NCBI GenBank assembly: GCA_948330435.1
Contig: CAOJBY010000005.1
Span: 62,001-126,000 of the forward strand
Source: an uncultured Lachnoclostridium sp.
GTDB taxonomy: Bacteria; Bacillota; Clostridia; Lachnospirales; Lachnospiraceae
Direction of reading: 5' to 3'
DNA: 64,000 bases
The position numbers and the translations under genes are program-made. This document shows, piece by piece, positions 7,505 through 16,800 of the stretch. Every line of letters starts with the position of its first letter. The first letter of the stretch is position 1. Under the pieces are notes generated by a model. The model was given only the letters and a program-made list of their open reading frames with translations. It was not told the DNA's origin and did not search any database.

Positions 7505-10420
7505 CTACTTGTTCAACGTAAATTTAGCTTCCGTCTTCATAGGATTATTAAAGACAATTGTGTACTCACGTGATGTAATGCCGGCATCAATCAGTGTATT
7601 AATGAAAGAGGGCCTAAGTCTGATAACCCCATTTTCTACCGTGTAGTAACTTGTTGACAGTGTTGTTACGACACCCGACCTATTTTTATAAGTGATGCTC
7701 TTAACACCGGATGCTTCATAGGCATCTGTTCCCAGAGTTACCTTTATCAATACAGCCGTGTCTTTAACCATTGTATAAGACGCAGCCCCATCAATACTTG
7801 GAGCATTACCGCCTGCCTCGAATGTAATTGTCTTTGTTGTTGCTGATGTATCGTTTAAAGTAACCGTATATTTCCGAGAGGTAATACCTGAATCAAGTAC
7901 ACCATTGACATAGGATGGCCTTAATCTCAATGTCCCTGCTTCAAATGTATAATAATTCGTTGGCACTGTAGTCGTCACCCCTGCAGAATTTGGATACGTA
8001 ATCGACTTAATTCCCGTTGCTCTTTTGCTTCCCGAACCCAGATCTACATCTATCAAAACAGCCGTATCTTTTGACATCGTAAATGTATCACCTGCTATGG
8101 AGGGTTCCTTATCAACAAACGTCACGGTAACTGTCTCTTTCGTTCCTACTACATTATCAAAAATTATCGTATAGACACGGGAAACAACGCCTCCGTCAAT
8201 CAGACTGTTAATCAGGGAAGCTTTCAGTGTCAATTTTCCTGCCGCAAATGTATAATTGTCACTTGACAGTGTAGTTGTAGCTCCCGTCCTGTTCTGATAC
8301 GTAATAGACTTAATCCCCGTGGCCTCCAGGCTGTCGGTTCCTAGGTTTACATCAATTTCAACATTTTCATTTCTACCCACATTCGTATAGTCCGTCTTGA
8401 CAATCGAGGGGGCCGTTCCATTCACTTTCATTGTAATTGGAACAGAGGTGGCGTTTTTATCATTAAAAATGATTGTGTAGGTCCGTGCCGCAATTCCCCC
8501 ATTCAGTAATATATTAATATAAGAGGGTCTGAATCGCAGAGTTCCGGCTTCAAATGTATAATAATCTGCCGACAATGTTGTAGTAGCACCTTTGGAATTC
8601 ACGTATGTGATTGAGCCAATACCTGTGGCACCGCTGCTGCCTGAACCCAAATCGATGTTCTCCACCAGAACAGGCTGATCTTTCATCATCTCATAATCCA
8701 GCTTGGCAATTGAGGGTGCCTGGTCCACGAAGCTCAAAGTGATCGTCTCCTTGGTTCCCACCACATTGTCAAAAGTAATTGTATAAGTGCGGGAAACCAT
8801 GCCTACATCGATCAGGCTGTTAATAAGCGAAGCCTTCAGTGTCAATTTCCCAGCAGCAAATGTATAATTGTCACTTGACAGTGTAGTTGTAGCTCCCGTC
8901 CTGTTCTGATACGTAATAGACTTAATCCCCGTGGCCTCCAGGCTGTCGGTTCCTAGGTTTACATCAATTTCAACATTTTCATTTCTACCCACATTCGTAT
9001 AGTCCGTCTTGACAATCGAGGGGGCCGTTCCATTCACTTTCATTGTAATTGGAACAGAGGTGGCGTTTTTATCATTAAAAATGATTGTGTAGGTCCGTGC
9101 CGCAATTCCCCCATTCAGTAATATATTAATATAAGAGGGTCTGAATCGCAGAGTTCCGGCTTCAAATGTATAATAATCCGTTGACAGTGTAGTAGTGGCA
9201 CCTGCAGAGTTTGTATATGTGATTGCCTTAATTCCAGTAGCTCCCAAAGTTCCGGATCCCAAATCTACATCTACCAAAACAGGCTGACCACTGCTCATAT
9301 TATAAGATGTCTGAGCAACCGAGGGACCTGCATCATCCGAAGTTAGAGTAAATGCTGCTTTCGTACCCCCTCTGTCATTAAAGACAATCGTATATGCCCG
9401 GGAACTGATGCCTCCATCAATCAAGGTATTAATATAAGATGGACGAAGCCGCAATACACCCCCTGTGAAAGTATAGCTGCTGGCAGGCAGGGTAGTTATC
9501 GCCCCAGAAGAATTCCTGTATGTAATCTTCTCAATGCCTGTTGCCGCCCGTTCTCCGGATCCCAGATCAACTCCCATTGTAATTGCACACCCTTTATTCA
9601 TGACGTACTGAGTCTTTTCTATGGATGGTGTCACATTTTTAGGGCGTGGTGTGACAATCCATGTAACAGTTATATTTGCATTCACCTCACCGGTTATTTT
9701 CGTCCAGGAATTGGCCGGATTGCATCCGCCCGTTAAGCGAAAGGTATACTTCTCAAATTCAATATTCTCGTTAGCCAGAATATCAGGAGCTTTCAACTCA
9801 TAACGATACTTATTAGCCGCCTCATCCCAGATTACCTTATAAGCATCTTTCCGTCCTTTTAATGTTGTTTTGATGGCTGCACCATATTCATCAACCGTTG
9901 ACATCTGGCCGCCTCCATCCTTTAACGCAAGATAAACACTGGTACGGGTATCATAGGGAAATAACGGATCCCCTGCAAGCTTAATTCCACCCAGACCGGT
10001 AATCGCCGCCGTTAATTTGACATCAACATCGATCGTACTCTTATTAATGACTGCAAGGGCATCACTTGTGCTGCTGTAATTGTATTGTGCTCCTGCTTCA
10101 ACATTTTCAAAGTACATCGTTGCATCAGGCTCCAGAGTCTTACCTGCAAGGGAACCATTTGCAGCCAGACCTTTTGGATCCATGATAAAATCATATGGTG
10201 TATTGTAAATCTGATTCTCATTGATATTGCCTGGCAATGTGGGAACCACTACCTGAAACACATCTGCCAGTGTACCTTCAAAGGAGCCACTTCCCGACGG
10301 ACTTCCGCCCCCATTCGAAGTATTCGATGCCGCCCTGGTATCTAATGGCGTAACATAACTGCTCAACACCACTGTCGCCGTCAAAATCAGTGCAAGCCCT
10401 CTTTTATAATTCCGTCTCAT
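7505..10420 (-). CDS. Secreted repeat protein with seven X2/Ig-like modules
   Basis: A protein of 971 residues. Residues 1-30 are a signal peptide (positive start, hydrophobic core ALILTATVVL, then TRAAS). Residues about 45-265 are a domain shared with the secreted proteins at 15.6 and 19.3 kb (VVVPT, FIMDPKGL, SDALAVINKS, LTGGCN). Residues about 268-971 are seven modules of about 100 aa, each with the pattern PSI..T.Y / LGSG..ATGI..ITY.N..G / YTF..G.LRLRPSYIN / RTYTI.F. They resemble X2/Ig-like modules of clostridial cell-surface proteins. No LPXTG, S-layer or C-terminal membrane anchor is visible, so attachment is unknown. AGGAGG precedes the ATG, and a sigma-28-like promoter lies 70-95 bases upstream. 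A role as adhesin or surface-layer component is inference. Confidence 0.85.
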   Translation of the reverse strand: MRRNYKRGLALILTATVVLSSYVTPLDTRAASNTSNGGGSPSGSGSFEGTLADVFQVVVPTLPGNINENQIYNTPYDFIMDPKGLAANGSLAGKTLEPDATMYFENVEAGAQYNYSSTSDALAVINKSTIDVDVKLTAAITGLGGIKLAGDPLFPYDTRTSVYLALKDGGGQMSTVDEYGAAIKTTLKGRKDAYKVIWDEAANKYRYELKAPDILANENIEFEKYTFRLTGGCNPANSWTKITGEVNANITVTWIVTPRPKNVTPSIEKTQYVMNKGCAITMGVDLGSGERAATGIEKITYRNSSGAITTLPASSYTFTGGVLRLRPSYINTLIDGGISSRAYTIVFNDRGGTKAAFTLTSDDAGPSVAQTSYNMSSGQPVLVDVDLGSGTLGATGIKAITYTNSAGATTTLSTDYYTFEAGTLRFRPSYINILLNGGIAARTYTIIFNDKNATSVPITMKVNGTAPSIVKTDYTNVGRNENVEIDVNLGTDSLEATGIKSITYQNRTGATTTLSSDNYTFAAGKLTLKASLINSLIDVGMVSRTYTITFDNVVGTKETITLSFVDQAPSIAKLDYEMMKDQPVLVENIDLGSGSSGATGIGSITYVNSKGATTTLSADYYTFEAGTLRFRPSYINILLNGGIAARTYTIIFNDKNATSVPITMKVNGTAPSIVKTDYTNVGRNENVEIDVNLGTDSLEATGIKSITYQNRTGATTTLSSDNYTFAAGKLTLKASLINSLIDGGVVSRVYTIIFDNVVGTKETVTVTFVDKEPSIAGDTFTMSKDTAVLIDVDLGSGSKRATGIKSITYPNSAGVTTTVPTNYYTFEAGTLRLRPSYVNGVLDSGITSRKYTVTLNDTSATTKTITFEAGGNAPSIDGAASYTMVKDTAVLIKVTLGTDAYEASGVKSITYKNRSGVVTTLSTSYYTVENGVIRLRPSFINTLIDAGITSREYTIVFNNPMKTEAKFTLNK
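8244..8566 (-). repeat. Direct repeat copy A inside the 971-aa gene
   Basis: About 323 bases are essentially identical to 8856-9178. The offset is 612 bases, exactly 204 codons or two modules, so the repeat keeps the frame. It spans parts of modules 4 and 5, while the flanking module DNA has diverged. This indicates a recent two-module duplication or gene conversion. Confidence 0.85.
8856..9178 (-). repeat. Direct repeat copy B inside the 971-aa gene
   Basis: Partner of the copy at 8244-8566, spanning parts of modules 2 and 3. Module number could change by slippage or recombination between the two copies, and short-read assemblies may collapse the pair. Confidence 0.85.
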
Positions 10421-10488
10421 AAAAAAGCTTCCTCCTTAAACACATCTATATCTTATAAATACTCTCTTTATATTCCACTCTAACTATA

Positions 10489-10516
10489 TTATCGGCAGTA
10501 TTATATCATACAATTA
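10489..10516 (-). promoter_or_regulatory. Sigma-28-like promoter of the 971-aa gene
   Basis: Read on the minus strand, 10496-10489 is GCCGATAA, a perfect match to the flagellar sigma-28 -10 element. A TAAT (10516-10513) lies 16 bases upstream, one base more than the usual 15. The predicted start leaves a leader of about 60 bases before the ATG at 10420. Confidence 0.65.
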
Positions 10517-10563
10517 GCCCATCTAACAACCTTTTTGCTTTTTTAAACCCTTCCTTTTTGTCG

Positions 10564-11697
10564 TCACAATCGCCTTCTTACATGTTTCCAAATAGTTTTT
10601 CCGCTGTCTCTTTCATTCTCCCAGTCTGCTGTCATATCAATCTCTTGTCCCGAAAGCCGAATCAAACATTCAAGATTGATATCCTCCTGTTCTTCTACAA
10701 ATTTCTCTTTCCCTCTAAAAAAATTTTCTATATAATTCTCACATTTCAGTTTTACTTTTCTTACCTCTAATGTTTTTTTATCAAAAATAATCAAATCCTG
10801 AATTTCACTCCGAAGCAAAAAGACAACATCATTACTTTCACAGCAATTGATGATACTATAGCCTTTGCCACACTGCTTTTTCTTCTCATCTAAAGATAGA
10901 TCTCTCATGGATACTTCCAATGTTTCCCTATCAATTAAAAGTATTTTATTACTAAATAGCATAGAAACAATGATATAATTACCTATATTATGAAGCCATG
11001 AATAAGGTAATTCTGCCGAAATATTAATCGTTCTTTTCCCGACACAAATAACATCACCTATCTCTTCCTGGGTCAACCAGATATTTTTTCCATCAAAGCA
11101 GATCCCGGATAACATAATTTCTTTATCCGTTTCCTGAAATAACTCTGCTTTTCTCTCTGCCAAACTATATTTCACATAAAATGGCGTTCTTTGTATAGGA
11201 AACCATATGGCATTTCCATAAAAGCACGGATATCCAATATCCAGCTGGGAATTTCCTATCACTTCTTTCATAGACGAGTCACATAAAAGCATTTCAGAAT
11301 ATCTTTCTGTATACATATCAAAGCAAACCATCTTTACGTCCATAGATACAGGAAGAAAATAAATACAAGTATCATACTTAAATGCAGTATACACTTTCCC
11401 ACTGGCTTTCAAAAATGATTCTTGCAAATAAAATTTCAGTTCATCTTTCTCTGCATTATCATTATAAACTAATAATCTTGCTGAATCTCTACTCGCAAAA
11501 TAAAACTTATTTTGAAACTTAAAAATTCTCCGTACATAGAATTTTTTCCCCTTTTTATAAGTTGCAATAATTTCTATCTTGAAACTTTCATCTTTCATTC
11601 TACACAATGCTTGTATCCTATTATCAAAAAACCACATATATCCATCTTTCAAAATCATATCTTGAAAATAAGCTTTTACAAGTTCCAATACCGTCAC
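10564..11697 (-). CDS. Hypothetical cytosolic protein, beta-propeller-like
   Basis: I do not recognise this 377-aa family. It has no signal peptide or membrane segment. It is rich in short alternating hydrophobic strands with recurring patterns such as NKFYFASRDSARLLVY, NAIWFPIQ, GKNIWLTQEE and NKILLIDRETLEV, spaced roughly 45-55 residues apart. That looks like a beta-propeller built from degenerate blades. The start is uncertain: GTG at 11697, or TTG at 11688, which sits five bases after AGGTGA. It lies between a GT2 gene and the repeat protein gene in the same direction, so a part in the surface-glycan locus is likely by context only. Confidence 0.6.
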   Translation of the reverse strand: MTVLELVKAYFQDMILKDGYMWFFDNRIQALCRMKDESFKIEIIATYKKGKKFYVRRIFKFQNKFYFASRDSARLLVYNDNAEKDELKFYLQESFLKASGKVYTAFKYDTCIYFLPVSMDVKMVCFDMYTERYSEMLLCDSSMKEVIGNSQLDIGYPCFYGNAIWFPIQRTPFYVKYSLAERKAELFQETDKEIMLSGICFDGKNIWLTQEEIGDVICVGKRTINISAELPYSWLHNIGNYIIVSMLFSNKILLIDRETLEVSMRDLSLDEKKKQCGKGYSIINCCESNDVVFLLRSEIQDLIIFDKKTLEVRKVKLKCENYIENFFRGKEKFVEEQEDINLECLIRLSGQEIDMTADWENERDSGKTIWKHVRRRL

Positions 11698-11754
11698 CTA
11701 CTTTTATAACAAGTTATTCCATAAGTCCACATTATCAAAGCATACTTTGCCTTT

Positions 11755-13089
11755 TCAGCCAGCTTCATCAATAATATTATTTAAAACAAGAATCTTTCTT
11801 TCATCTATGCCTTTATGGATAAGCATATTTTTAACATCCCGCACTACCTGTTCATCAATGATCGCAATCAGAATGTAATCATAATTAACATTTTCGAGTT
11901 TATCTATATTTTGAACCGGAAATCCGATTTTTTCATAGTTTTTATCTATCCAACTAACAATATGACAAATATTATTTTCAAATATTCTTCCATAAATGCA
12001 TTTTCCATAAACGCCTCCCCCATATAAAACAATATCCAAATTACTATTTCTAATTTCCTCCGGCAATCTATATCCATAGACCATCATTATCTCTTTATTT
12101 TTGTTAAATAAGTACTTTTCCAGAGAAAATTCCATTATCATTTTAAATTCATAATACACATTGTAGTTATATATCTTACCTGGAGCCAATCCTAAATAAT
12201 CTCCAAGTTCTAAATTATAAAATATTTCCTCTTTTAATAAATTATAAAATTTCTCGAAACACTGCAGTTCCTGTTGAGTTATCACACTGTTAATCAATCG
12301 CCATATAGCATCATTTAGAAAAGTACATTTATATACCTCAAAAACTCGCCGTTCTTCCAATGCCTCTTTCAATCCTCTAAGAGCGTTGTATATAGCCACT
12401 ATATCACCCTTTGCGGATTGATTCGTACCCGTGTTTAACCGATGGTGTGCAAAGCAGGAATTTAAAATCGTAATTCTTTCTGCCTCTGACATAGCTAAAA
12501 AAGTAAATGTTAAATCATCTGCATTAAAAACATCATTTTCCAAAAAACGAATATTCTTTTCATGAATAAACTGCCTCTGAAACAGTATTCGCCATGCTGC
12601 TCCTCTTGTAACTTGAAAAAGATGTTCAGATACATCTGCTCCTGAAAACACAAGTGCATCCGGAAAAAAGTGGGTATTCTTTACCTTTCTCTCCTTTTTA
12701 GTACTATTATCATAATCCCAGTTATATTCATGAACTACCAGTTGTGCTTGTTGCCACACAGCCATACGATATGCAGATTCTAACATGTCCAATTCAAAAA
12801 AATCATCCGCATCCAGAATGGCAAGATATTTACCTCTTGCTTCTTCTATACCCATATTCCTTGCTGCACCTGCACCTGCACCTGCAACATGTTTTTTTTG
12901 CAATACAATAATTCTACTGTCCAGTTCTTTATATTCTTCAAGAATTTTCAATGACCCATCTGCAGAACCATCATCCACACAAATAATTTCTATCTCCTTT
13001 AATGTCTGATTTCGAATACTATCCAGGCATGGCCGCAAAAACCTTTCTGCATTATAAACCGGAACAACAACCGATACTTTTATCTCCAT
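11755..13089 (-). CDS. GT2 glycosyltransferase with C-terminal Rossmann module
   Basis: A protein of about 444 residues. The N-terminus is a GT2 domain (VSVVVPVYNAE, CVDDGSADGS, ILDADDFF). The middle is helical and typical of long GT2 proteins, and the C-terminal 95 residues are a Rossmann-like module (IVLYGGGVYGKCIY). ATG 13089 was chosen because GGAGG lies about 10 bases upstream; the longer in-frame version would overlap the radical SAM gene upstream. An alanine/glycine stretch (AGAGAGAARN) in the nucleotide-binding region is longer than in its neighbours, where only GAGVARN or similar is seen. It is probably a transferase of the same surface-glycan system. Confidence 0.88.
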   Translation of the reverse strand: MEIKVSVVVPVYNAERFLRPCLDSIRNQTLKEIEIICVDDGSADGSLKILEEYKELDSRIIVLQKKHVAGAGAGAARNMGIEEARGKYLAILDADDFFELDMLESAYRMAVWQQAQLVVHEYNWDYDNSTKKERKVKNTHFFPDALVFSGADVSEHLFQVTRGAAWRILFQRQFIHEKNIRFLENDVFNADDLTFTFLAMSEAERITILNSCFAHHRLNTGTNQSAKGDIVAIYNALRGLKEALEERRVFEVYKCTFLNDAIWRLINSVITQQELQCFEKFYNLLKEEIFYNLELGDYLGLAPGKIYNYNVYYEFKMIMEFSLEKYLFNKNKEIMMVYGYRLPEEIRNSNLDIVLYGGGVYGKCIYGRIFENNICHIVSWIDKNYEKIGFPVQNIDKLENVNYDYILIAIIDEQVVRDVKNMLIHKGIDERKILVLNNIIDEAG

Positions 13090-13120
13090 ATAATTCTCGT
13101 TCCTCCACTGCACAATACCA

Positions 13121-14284
13121 TTAAAACCATTCATCCATCCTTTTTTTCGATACACTCCATTCCTGCTGCTCCGGTTTCACCTTTAGATTGCAATATCTGC
13201 AAAAAGGAATTGGCGTAATCAAAAATCTGGCAATCTCCTCAAAATTCCATACCTTATAAATATTAATGGAATCCTTGTCCGAAAGTTCCATATCTAAACC
13301 AAAAAAGTCCTTTGCCAAATGAGCATGGGCTGCCATAGGACATGTAAAAAGACGGCCATGCTTCAAAGTAATGCACTTATTACTTCTGGTACAATGAGCA
13401 TAATTCCACTCTATCGACTGTTTTCCCTGAAGATCAAAGGGGTATTTTATCAGCATCTTCTCTCCGGCCCCCACATCATTGTGGTAATCAATATGAAGAT
13501 TGTATGTCTCCGCCTTTTTTTCTAATGAATCATAATCTATTTTAACCGGATATTTTGTACAGTTGACAAAGACCTGGTTCTCAACACATGCCTGCCAGAA
13601 CTTTTCATCCATCCGATTCAACAAAACGCCATTTGTCAACAGCTCAATTTCACATTTTTCAAAATACTTCCTTGTTATATAGAAGAAATCTGTCACCTGC
13701 GGATGAAGAAGCGGCTCCCCTCCCAGTAACGTAATATGGGAAGCCTCCCCCTTGCATATTTCGGACAACTGCTTCAGATCTCTTTCAAACTCTTCTGTAG
13801 AAAGAAAACTCTCTTCCGACAAAGGTGAAAAGTGGTAACAGCCTTTACAGTTCAAATTGCAATGATCGGTAATATGAACTTCAAACTTCAACATCTTTAA
13901 AGGCTCTAACCTTATCACATTAAGTTCCGATTGCATATATCTTAAAAATTCATTTAACACCAGATAAATTTTTGTAAATCCCAATTTTAATGCAAGATCC
14001 AGCAATTCTCGTTGTTTTTGTTCCGAGACAGCAATAAGCAGAATACATTGGCTATTTTCTTTCGCCACCTCATCTATCGGTACAACTGCCTTACTTTCTA
14101 TTTTCGCACAATCAAGATGCTCTCTTGAACTGACAGCAAAACACTTTATATCTACATGATATTTCTCTTCCAAATATTGATACAGTGTTCTTCCATAAAG
14201 CCCAGCTCCATATATAACAATTCCCTCAGATGTTCCTCTGCAAATTGTCTCTACAACTTCATCTGACTTTATCTTCTCTACCAT
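13121..14284 (-). CDS. Radical SAM protein with N-terminal Rossmann module
   Basis: Residues 1-105 are a Rossmann-like module (IVIYGAGLYGRTLY). Residues about 130-387 are a radical SAM domain with the CxxxCxxC cluster motif CNLNCKGC, then LLGGEPLLHP and LLTNGVLL. Further C-terminal cysteines (HCTRSNKC, FTCPM, FCRYC) could bind an auxiliary iron-sulfur cluster, as in SPASM-like enzymes. This architecture makes it a candidate for oxygen-sensitive chemistry on a sugar nucleotide or a surface protein. It starts 2 bases after the stop of the paralogue at 14287, with GAGGAAG as ribosome site, so the two are translationally linked. Substrate unknown. Confidence 0.85.
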   Translation of the reverse strand: MVEKIKSDEVVETICRGTSEGIVIYGAGLYGRTLYQYLEEKYHVDIKCFAVSSREHLDCAKIESKAVVPIDEVAKENSQCILLIAVSEQKQRELLDLALKLGFTKIYLVLNEFLRYMQSELNVIRLEPLKMLKFEVHITDHCNLNCKGCYHFSPLSEESFLSTEEFERDLKQLSEICKGEASHITLLGGEPLLHPQVTDFFYITRKYFEKCEIELLTNGVLLNRMDEKFWQACVENQVFVNCTKYPVKIDYDSLEKKAETYNLHIDYHNDVGAGEKMLIKYPFDLQGKQSIEWNYAHCTRSNKCITLKHGRLFTCPMAAHAHLAKDFFGLDMELSDKDSINIYKVWNFEEIARFLITPIPFCRYCNLKVKPEQQEWSVSKKRMDEWF

Positions 14285-14286
14285 AA

Positions 14287-15531
14287 TTATTCTTCCTCAT
14301 CTATCCATTCACTAATTTCTTTTTTGCTCCTGGTCCAGTCAAACAAAGGAGATAATCCGGTACAATATCTGCAGTAATATTTAGGCCGGGCCGCAAATTC
14401 AAAAAACTCTTTCATATCGTTCACTTTATATATATCCAGAAAATCATTCTCTGTCATCCTGAGATTCTGGTCAAATTTCTTATTAAAGATTCGATAGGAC
14501 TGACAGGAAAAAGGACATCCGTAGAATTTCCCTTCCATAAGAAAGTTTCCATAATTTGATATATGACACTTTGCAAAACTTTCGGTGGGATTACTATTCC
14601 CTTTCAAATTAATCATCTTTTTAAAACTCTTCTTTATCAGATGGTCCCCGGTTCCTTCAAAAAACTGAAATTTAACACTTTCTTCATCAGCCTTTTCTTT
14701 CATTTTATCAAACTTAAGATTGATTGGATATTTTGTATTTACAATCGTAACATTGTTCTCCCTGCAAACCCGCCAGAACTCATCATTCTGATTCAGTAAA
14801 AGCAGTCCATTGGTTGTCAGGCGAATCATTGTATGAGGAAAATGCTTCCTGACATCCTCAAGGATTTTCAACAGATCCGGATGCAGCAGCGGCTCTCCTC
14901 CCATAACGGCAATCTGCATGATATAATCTCCATGAAATATCTCAGAAAGTCTGTCCAGATCGCGATGAATTGTCTCATAGGGCACCAGATATGGATCTGC
15001 TACACAAGCAAAATGATCACATCCTTTACAACGCAAATTACAATGATCCAATATATTCAAAACCATATATTCCAAACAAGGTTTTGGAACAAAACGCAGC
15101 ATTCTATTTTCATGTTCTTCCAGCCTTCTCTCTATTCTCCCAAGCTGTTCCAGACTGTCCAGTTCATAGTCCGCCGTCTTATAAATAATCTTGCTCAAAA
15201 GTTTATCCGTTACAAAAAATACATCTTTAAAGATTAAAGATGTTATCTCTTCTTCTATCTCTCTATGCAGGGCTTCCCTTACAGAAACAATTAAAACTTT
15301 ATCATCAAATACCATTTGGTATTCTTGCATTGTACAGACAGGTACTCCCATTATATTGCAAGGATTTCCATACATCTCGGATACCAATATACCATCTATT
15401 GAATAATTTTCTTTTGATGCATATCTTACAATTGCTTTTGCATTTCTTCCAGCTCCATAGAGCAGACATGTATTCTCACTCAGTATTTTGTTCATTTGCT
15501 CTATATTACTCAATAATGCTTCTGCTTTCAT
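14287..15531 (-). CDS. Radical SAM protein with N-terminal Rossmann module (paralogue)
   Basis: A 414-aa paralogue of the next gene. It has a Rossmann-like module (CLLYGAGRNAKAIV) at about 18-115 and then a radical SAM domain with CNLRCKGC, MGGEPLLHP and LTTNGLLL. C-terminal cysteines (AKCHIS, YGCPFSC, YYCRYC) again suggest a second cluster. GGAGAGG lies about 8 bases before the ATG. It is downstream of a hairpin terminator that follows the secreted protein gene at 15.6 kb. The pair may act as a heteromer or modify two related substrates; this is inference. Confidence 0.85.
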   Translation of the reverse strand: MKAEALLSNIEQMNKILSENTCLLYGAGRNAKAIVRYASKENYSIDGILVSEMYGNPCNIMGVPVCTMQEYQMVFDDKVLIVSVREALHREIEEEITSLIFKDVFFVTDKLLSKIIYKTADYELDSLEQLGRIERRLEEHENRMLRFVPKPCLEYMVLNILDHCNLRCKGCDHFACVADPYLVPYETIHRDLDRLSEIFHGDYIMQIAVMGGEPLLHPDLLKILEDVRKHFPHTMIRLTTNGLLLLNQNDEFWRVCRENNVTIVNTKYPINLKFDKMKEKADEESVKFQFFEGTGDHLIKKSFKKMINLKGNSNPTESFAKCHISNYGNFLMEGKFYGCPFSCQSYRIFNKKFDQNLRMTENDFLDIYKVNDMKEFFEFAARPKYYCRYCTGLSPLFDWTRSKKEISEWIDEEE

Positions 15532-15580
15532 AACAAGAATCCTCTCCAGCTTTACCCCATCTGCTATCTTTTTTAATTAA

Positions 15581-15609
15581 GAAAGGAGACGCTTAAAGTG
15601 TCTCCTTTC
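15581..15609 (-). terminator. Terminator of the 373-aa secreted protein gene
   Basis: The arms GAAAGGAGAC and GTCTCCTTTC form a perfect 10-bp stem with a 9-base loop. On the minus strand it is followed by TTAATT and an A-rich stretch, so the U-tract is imperfect and some readthrough into the radical SAM genes is possible. Confidence 0.55.
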
Positions 15610-15647
15610 TACAAGGCTATTGTTTCCTCTATGGTAATAACCTCATA

Positions 15648-16766
15648 TTATACTCCCAAAGTAATTACTACTTTAGTTTTCGCAGCATCGTTAAACGTAA
15701 CCGTATACTGACGTGTAAGTCCCGGCTGAACTATAGCAGTATTGGTATAAGACGGTTTAATTCTTAACTCATTAGCATCTGTAACCGTATAATACTCTGT
15801 CGCCAATACAGTATCTGCACCTGAAGAATTCTTGTAAGTAATAGATTCAATGCCTGTCGCTGCTGTGCTACCACTACCAAATTCAAGCGGGATCAATGTT
15901 GCAACATTTTCAACTACCGTATAGGTTGTGGTTGAAATAGAAGGAGCTGTACCAGAAGAAGCTGTAGCAGGCTCAACTGACCATGTAAGTTCTACTTCAG
16001 GAGCAATTGCGGAATTAACACCTAACCAATCTGCCTTATCATTACAAGCACCAGTCAGTGCAAACTCATAAGTTGAGAAATCGGCCGGATCTTCGCTTAC
16101 CAGCTTATAGCTATATCCACCTGCAGCATCATACACAATCTTATATGCATCTGAGGCAGCCTTTTTAATCGTTCCCTTTACCTCAGCTCCATCCGCTTCC
16201 TTAATTGCAGTTTCTTTTCCGTTGCCGATTACTGCCATATACATGCTTATGCTGTCATCTGCAAAATCCTTTGTCTCAGACAATGTAATACCAGTATGAT
16301 TCTTCATTTCAGCCGCTAATGTAATATCAACATCCATGCTGCTCTTATTGGTAACCAGAACATAATCACTGGTATCATCCAACTTGCGGTCGGTTCTGTT
16401 TACAAAGTATAAAGTTTTATCAGCCTCAAAACTATCTGCTGAAGCACTGCTTCCTGAAACATATTTTTCTGCTTCCGTCTGTGTAATCAGTTTCTGGGGA
16501 TCCATTACAAAATCAAACCCGTCAAAAGTAGCAACATTTGAACCCTGTACACTGGCAGGAACAACTACGCAGAAAACATCTTCACTAACCTGGCCTTCCA
16601 TTCCGCCAGTACCATTGACAGTTCCCGTTGCATCACTGCTAGTGGTTGCCTCATAATCATTAGCAGATACATAACTCTTATTTGACGGAGCCGCAGCCAT
16701 TACGGAACTGCCTGCTACCATAGTCATAGCCAGTGTAGCTGCCAAAATCTTCTTATAATTCTTCAT
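15648..16766 (-). CDS. Secreted protein: shared N-domain plus one X2/Ig-like module
   Basis: About 372 residues starting MKNYKKIL, with a clear signal peptide ending near SSVMAA. AGGAGG lies 8 bases from the ATG at 16766, better spaced than the in-frame ATG at 16772. Residues about 50-270 match the N-domain of the 971-aa protein (VFCVVVPAS, FDFVMDPQKL, SDYVLVTNKSSMDVDI, FALTGACN). Residues about 275-372 are a single X2/Ig-like module (FGSGSTAATGIESITYKNSSG, in two parts, then the YTVTF strand). It could be the main subunit of an assembly whose long partner is the seven-module paralogue; that is speculation. It is 34 bases downstream of the 178-aa membrane protein gene. Confidence 0.85.
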   Translation of the reverse strand: MKNYKKILAATLAMTMVAGSSVMAAAPSNKSYVSANDYEATTSSDATGTVNGTGGMEGQVSEDVFCVVVPASVQGSNVATFDGFDFVMDPQKLITQTEAEKYVSGSSASADSFEADKTLYFVNRTDRKLDDTSDYVLVTNKSSMDVDITLAAEMKNHTGITLSETKDFADDSISMYMAVIGNGKETAIKEADGAEVKGTIKKAASDAYKIVYDAAGGYSYKLVSEDPADFSTYEFALTGACNDKADWLGVNSAIAPEVELTWSVEPATASSGTAPSISTTTYTVVENVATLIPLEFGSGSTAATGIESITYKNSSGADTVLATEYYTVTDANELRIKPSYTNTAIVQPGLTRQYTVTFNDAAKTKVVITLGV

Positions 16767-16800
16767 TACCATATCCTCCTTGAATCACACAATAATTCCT

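Noticed and set aside
7505..9700. Regularly spaced repeats that could be taken for a CRISPR-like array
   Set aside because: The repeats are in frame, about 300 bases apart, and encode protein modules.
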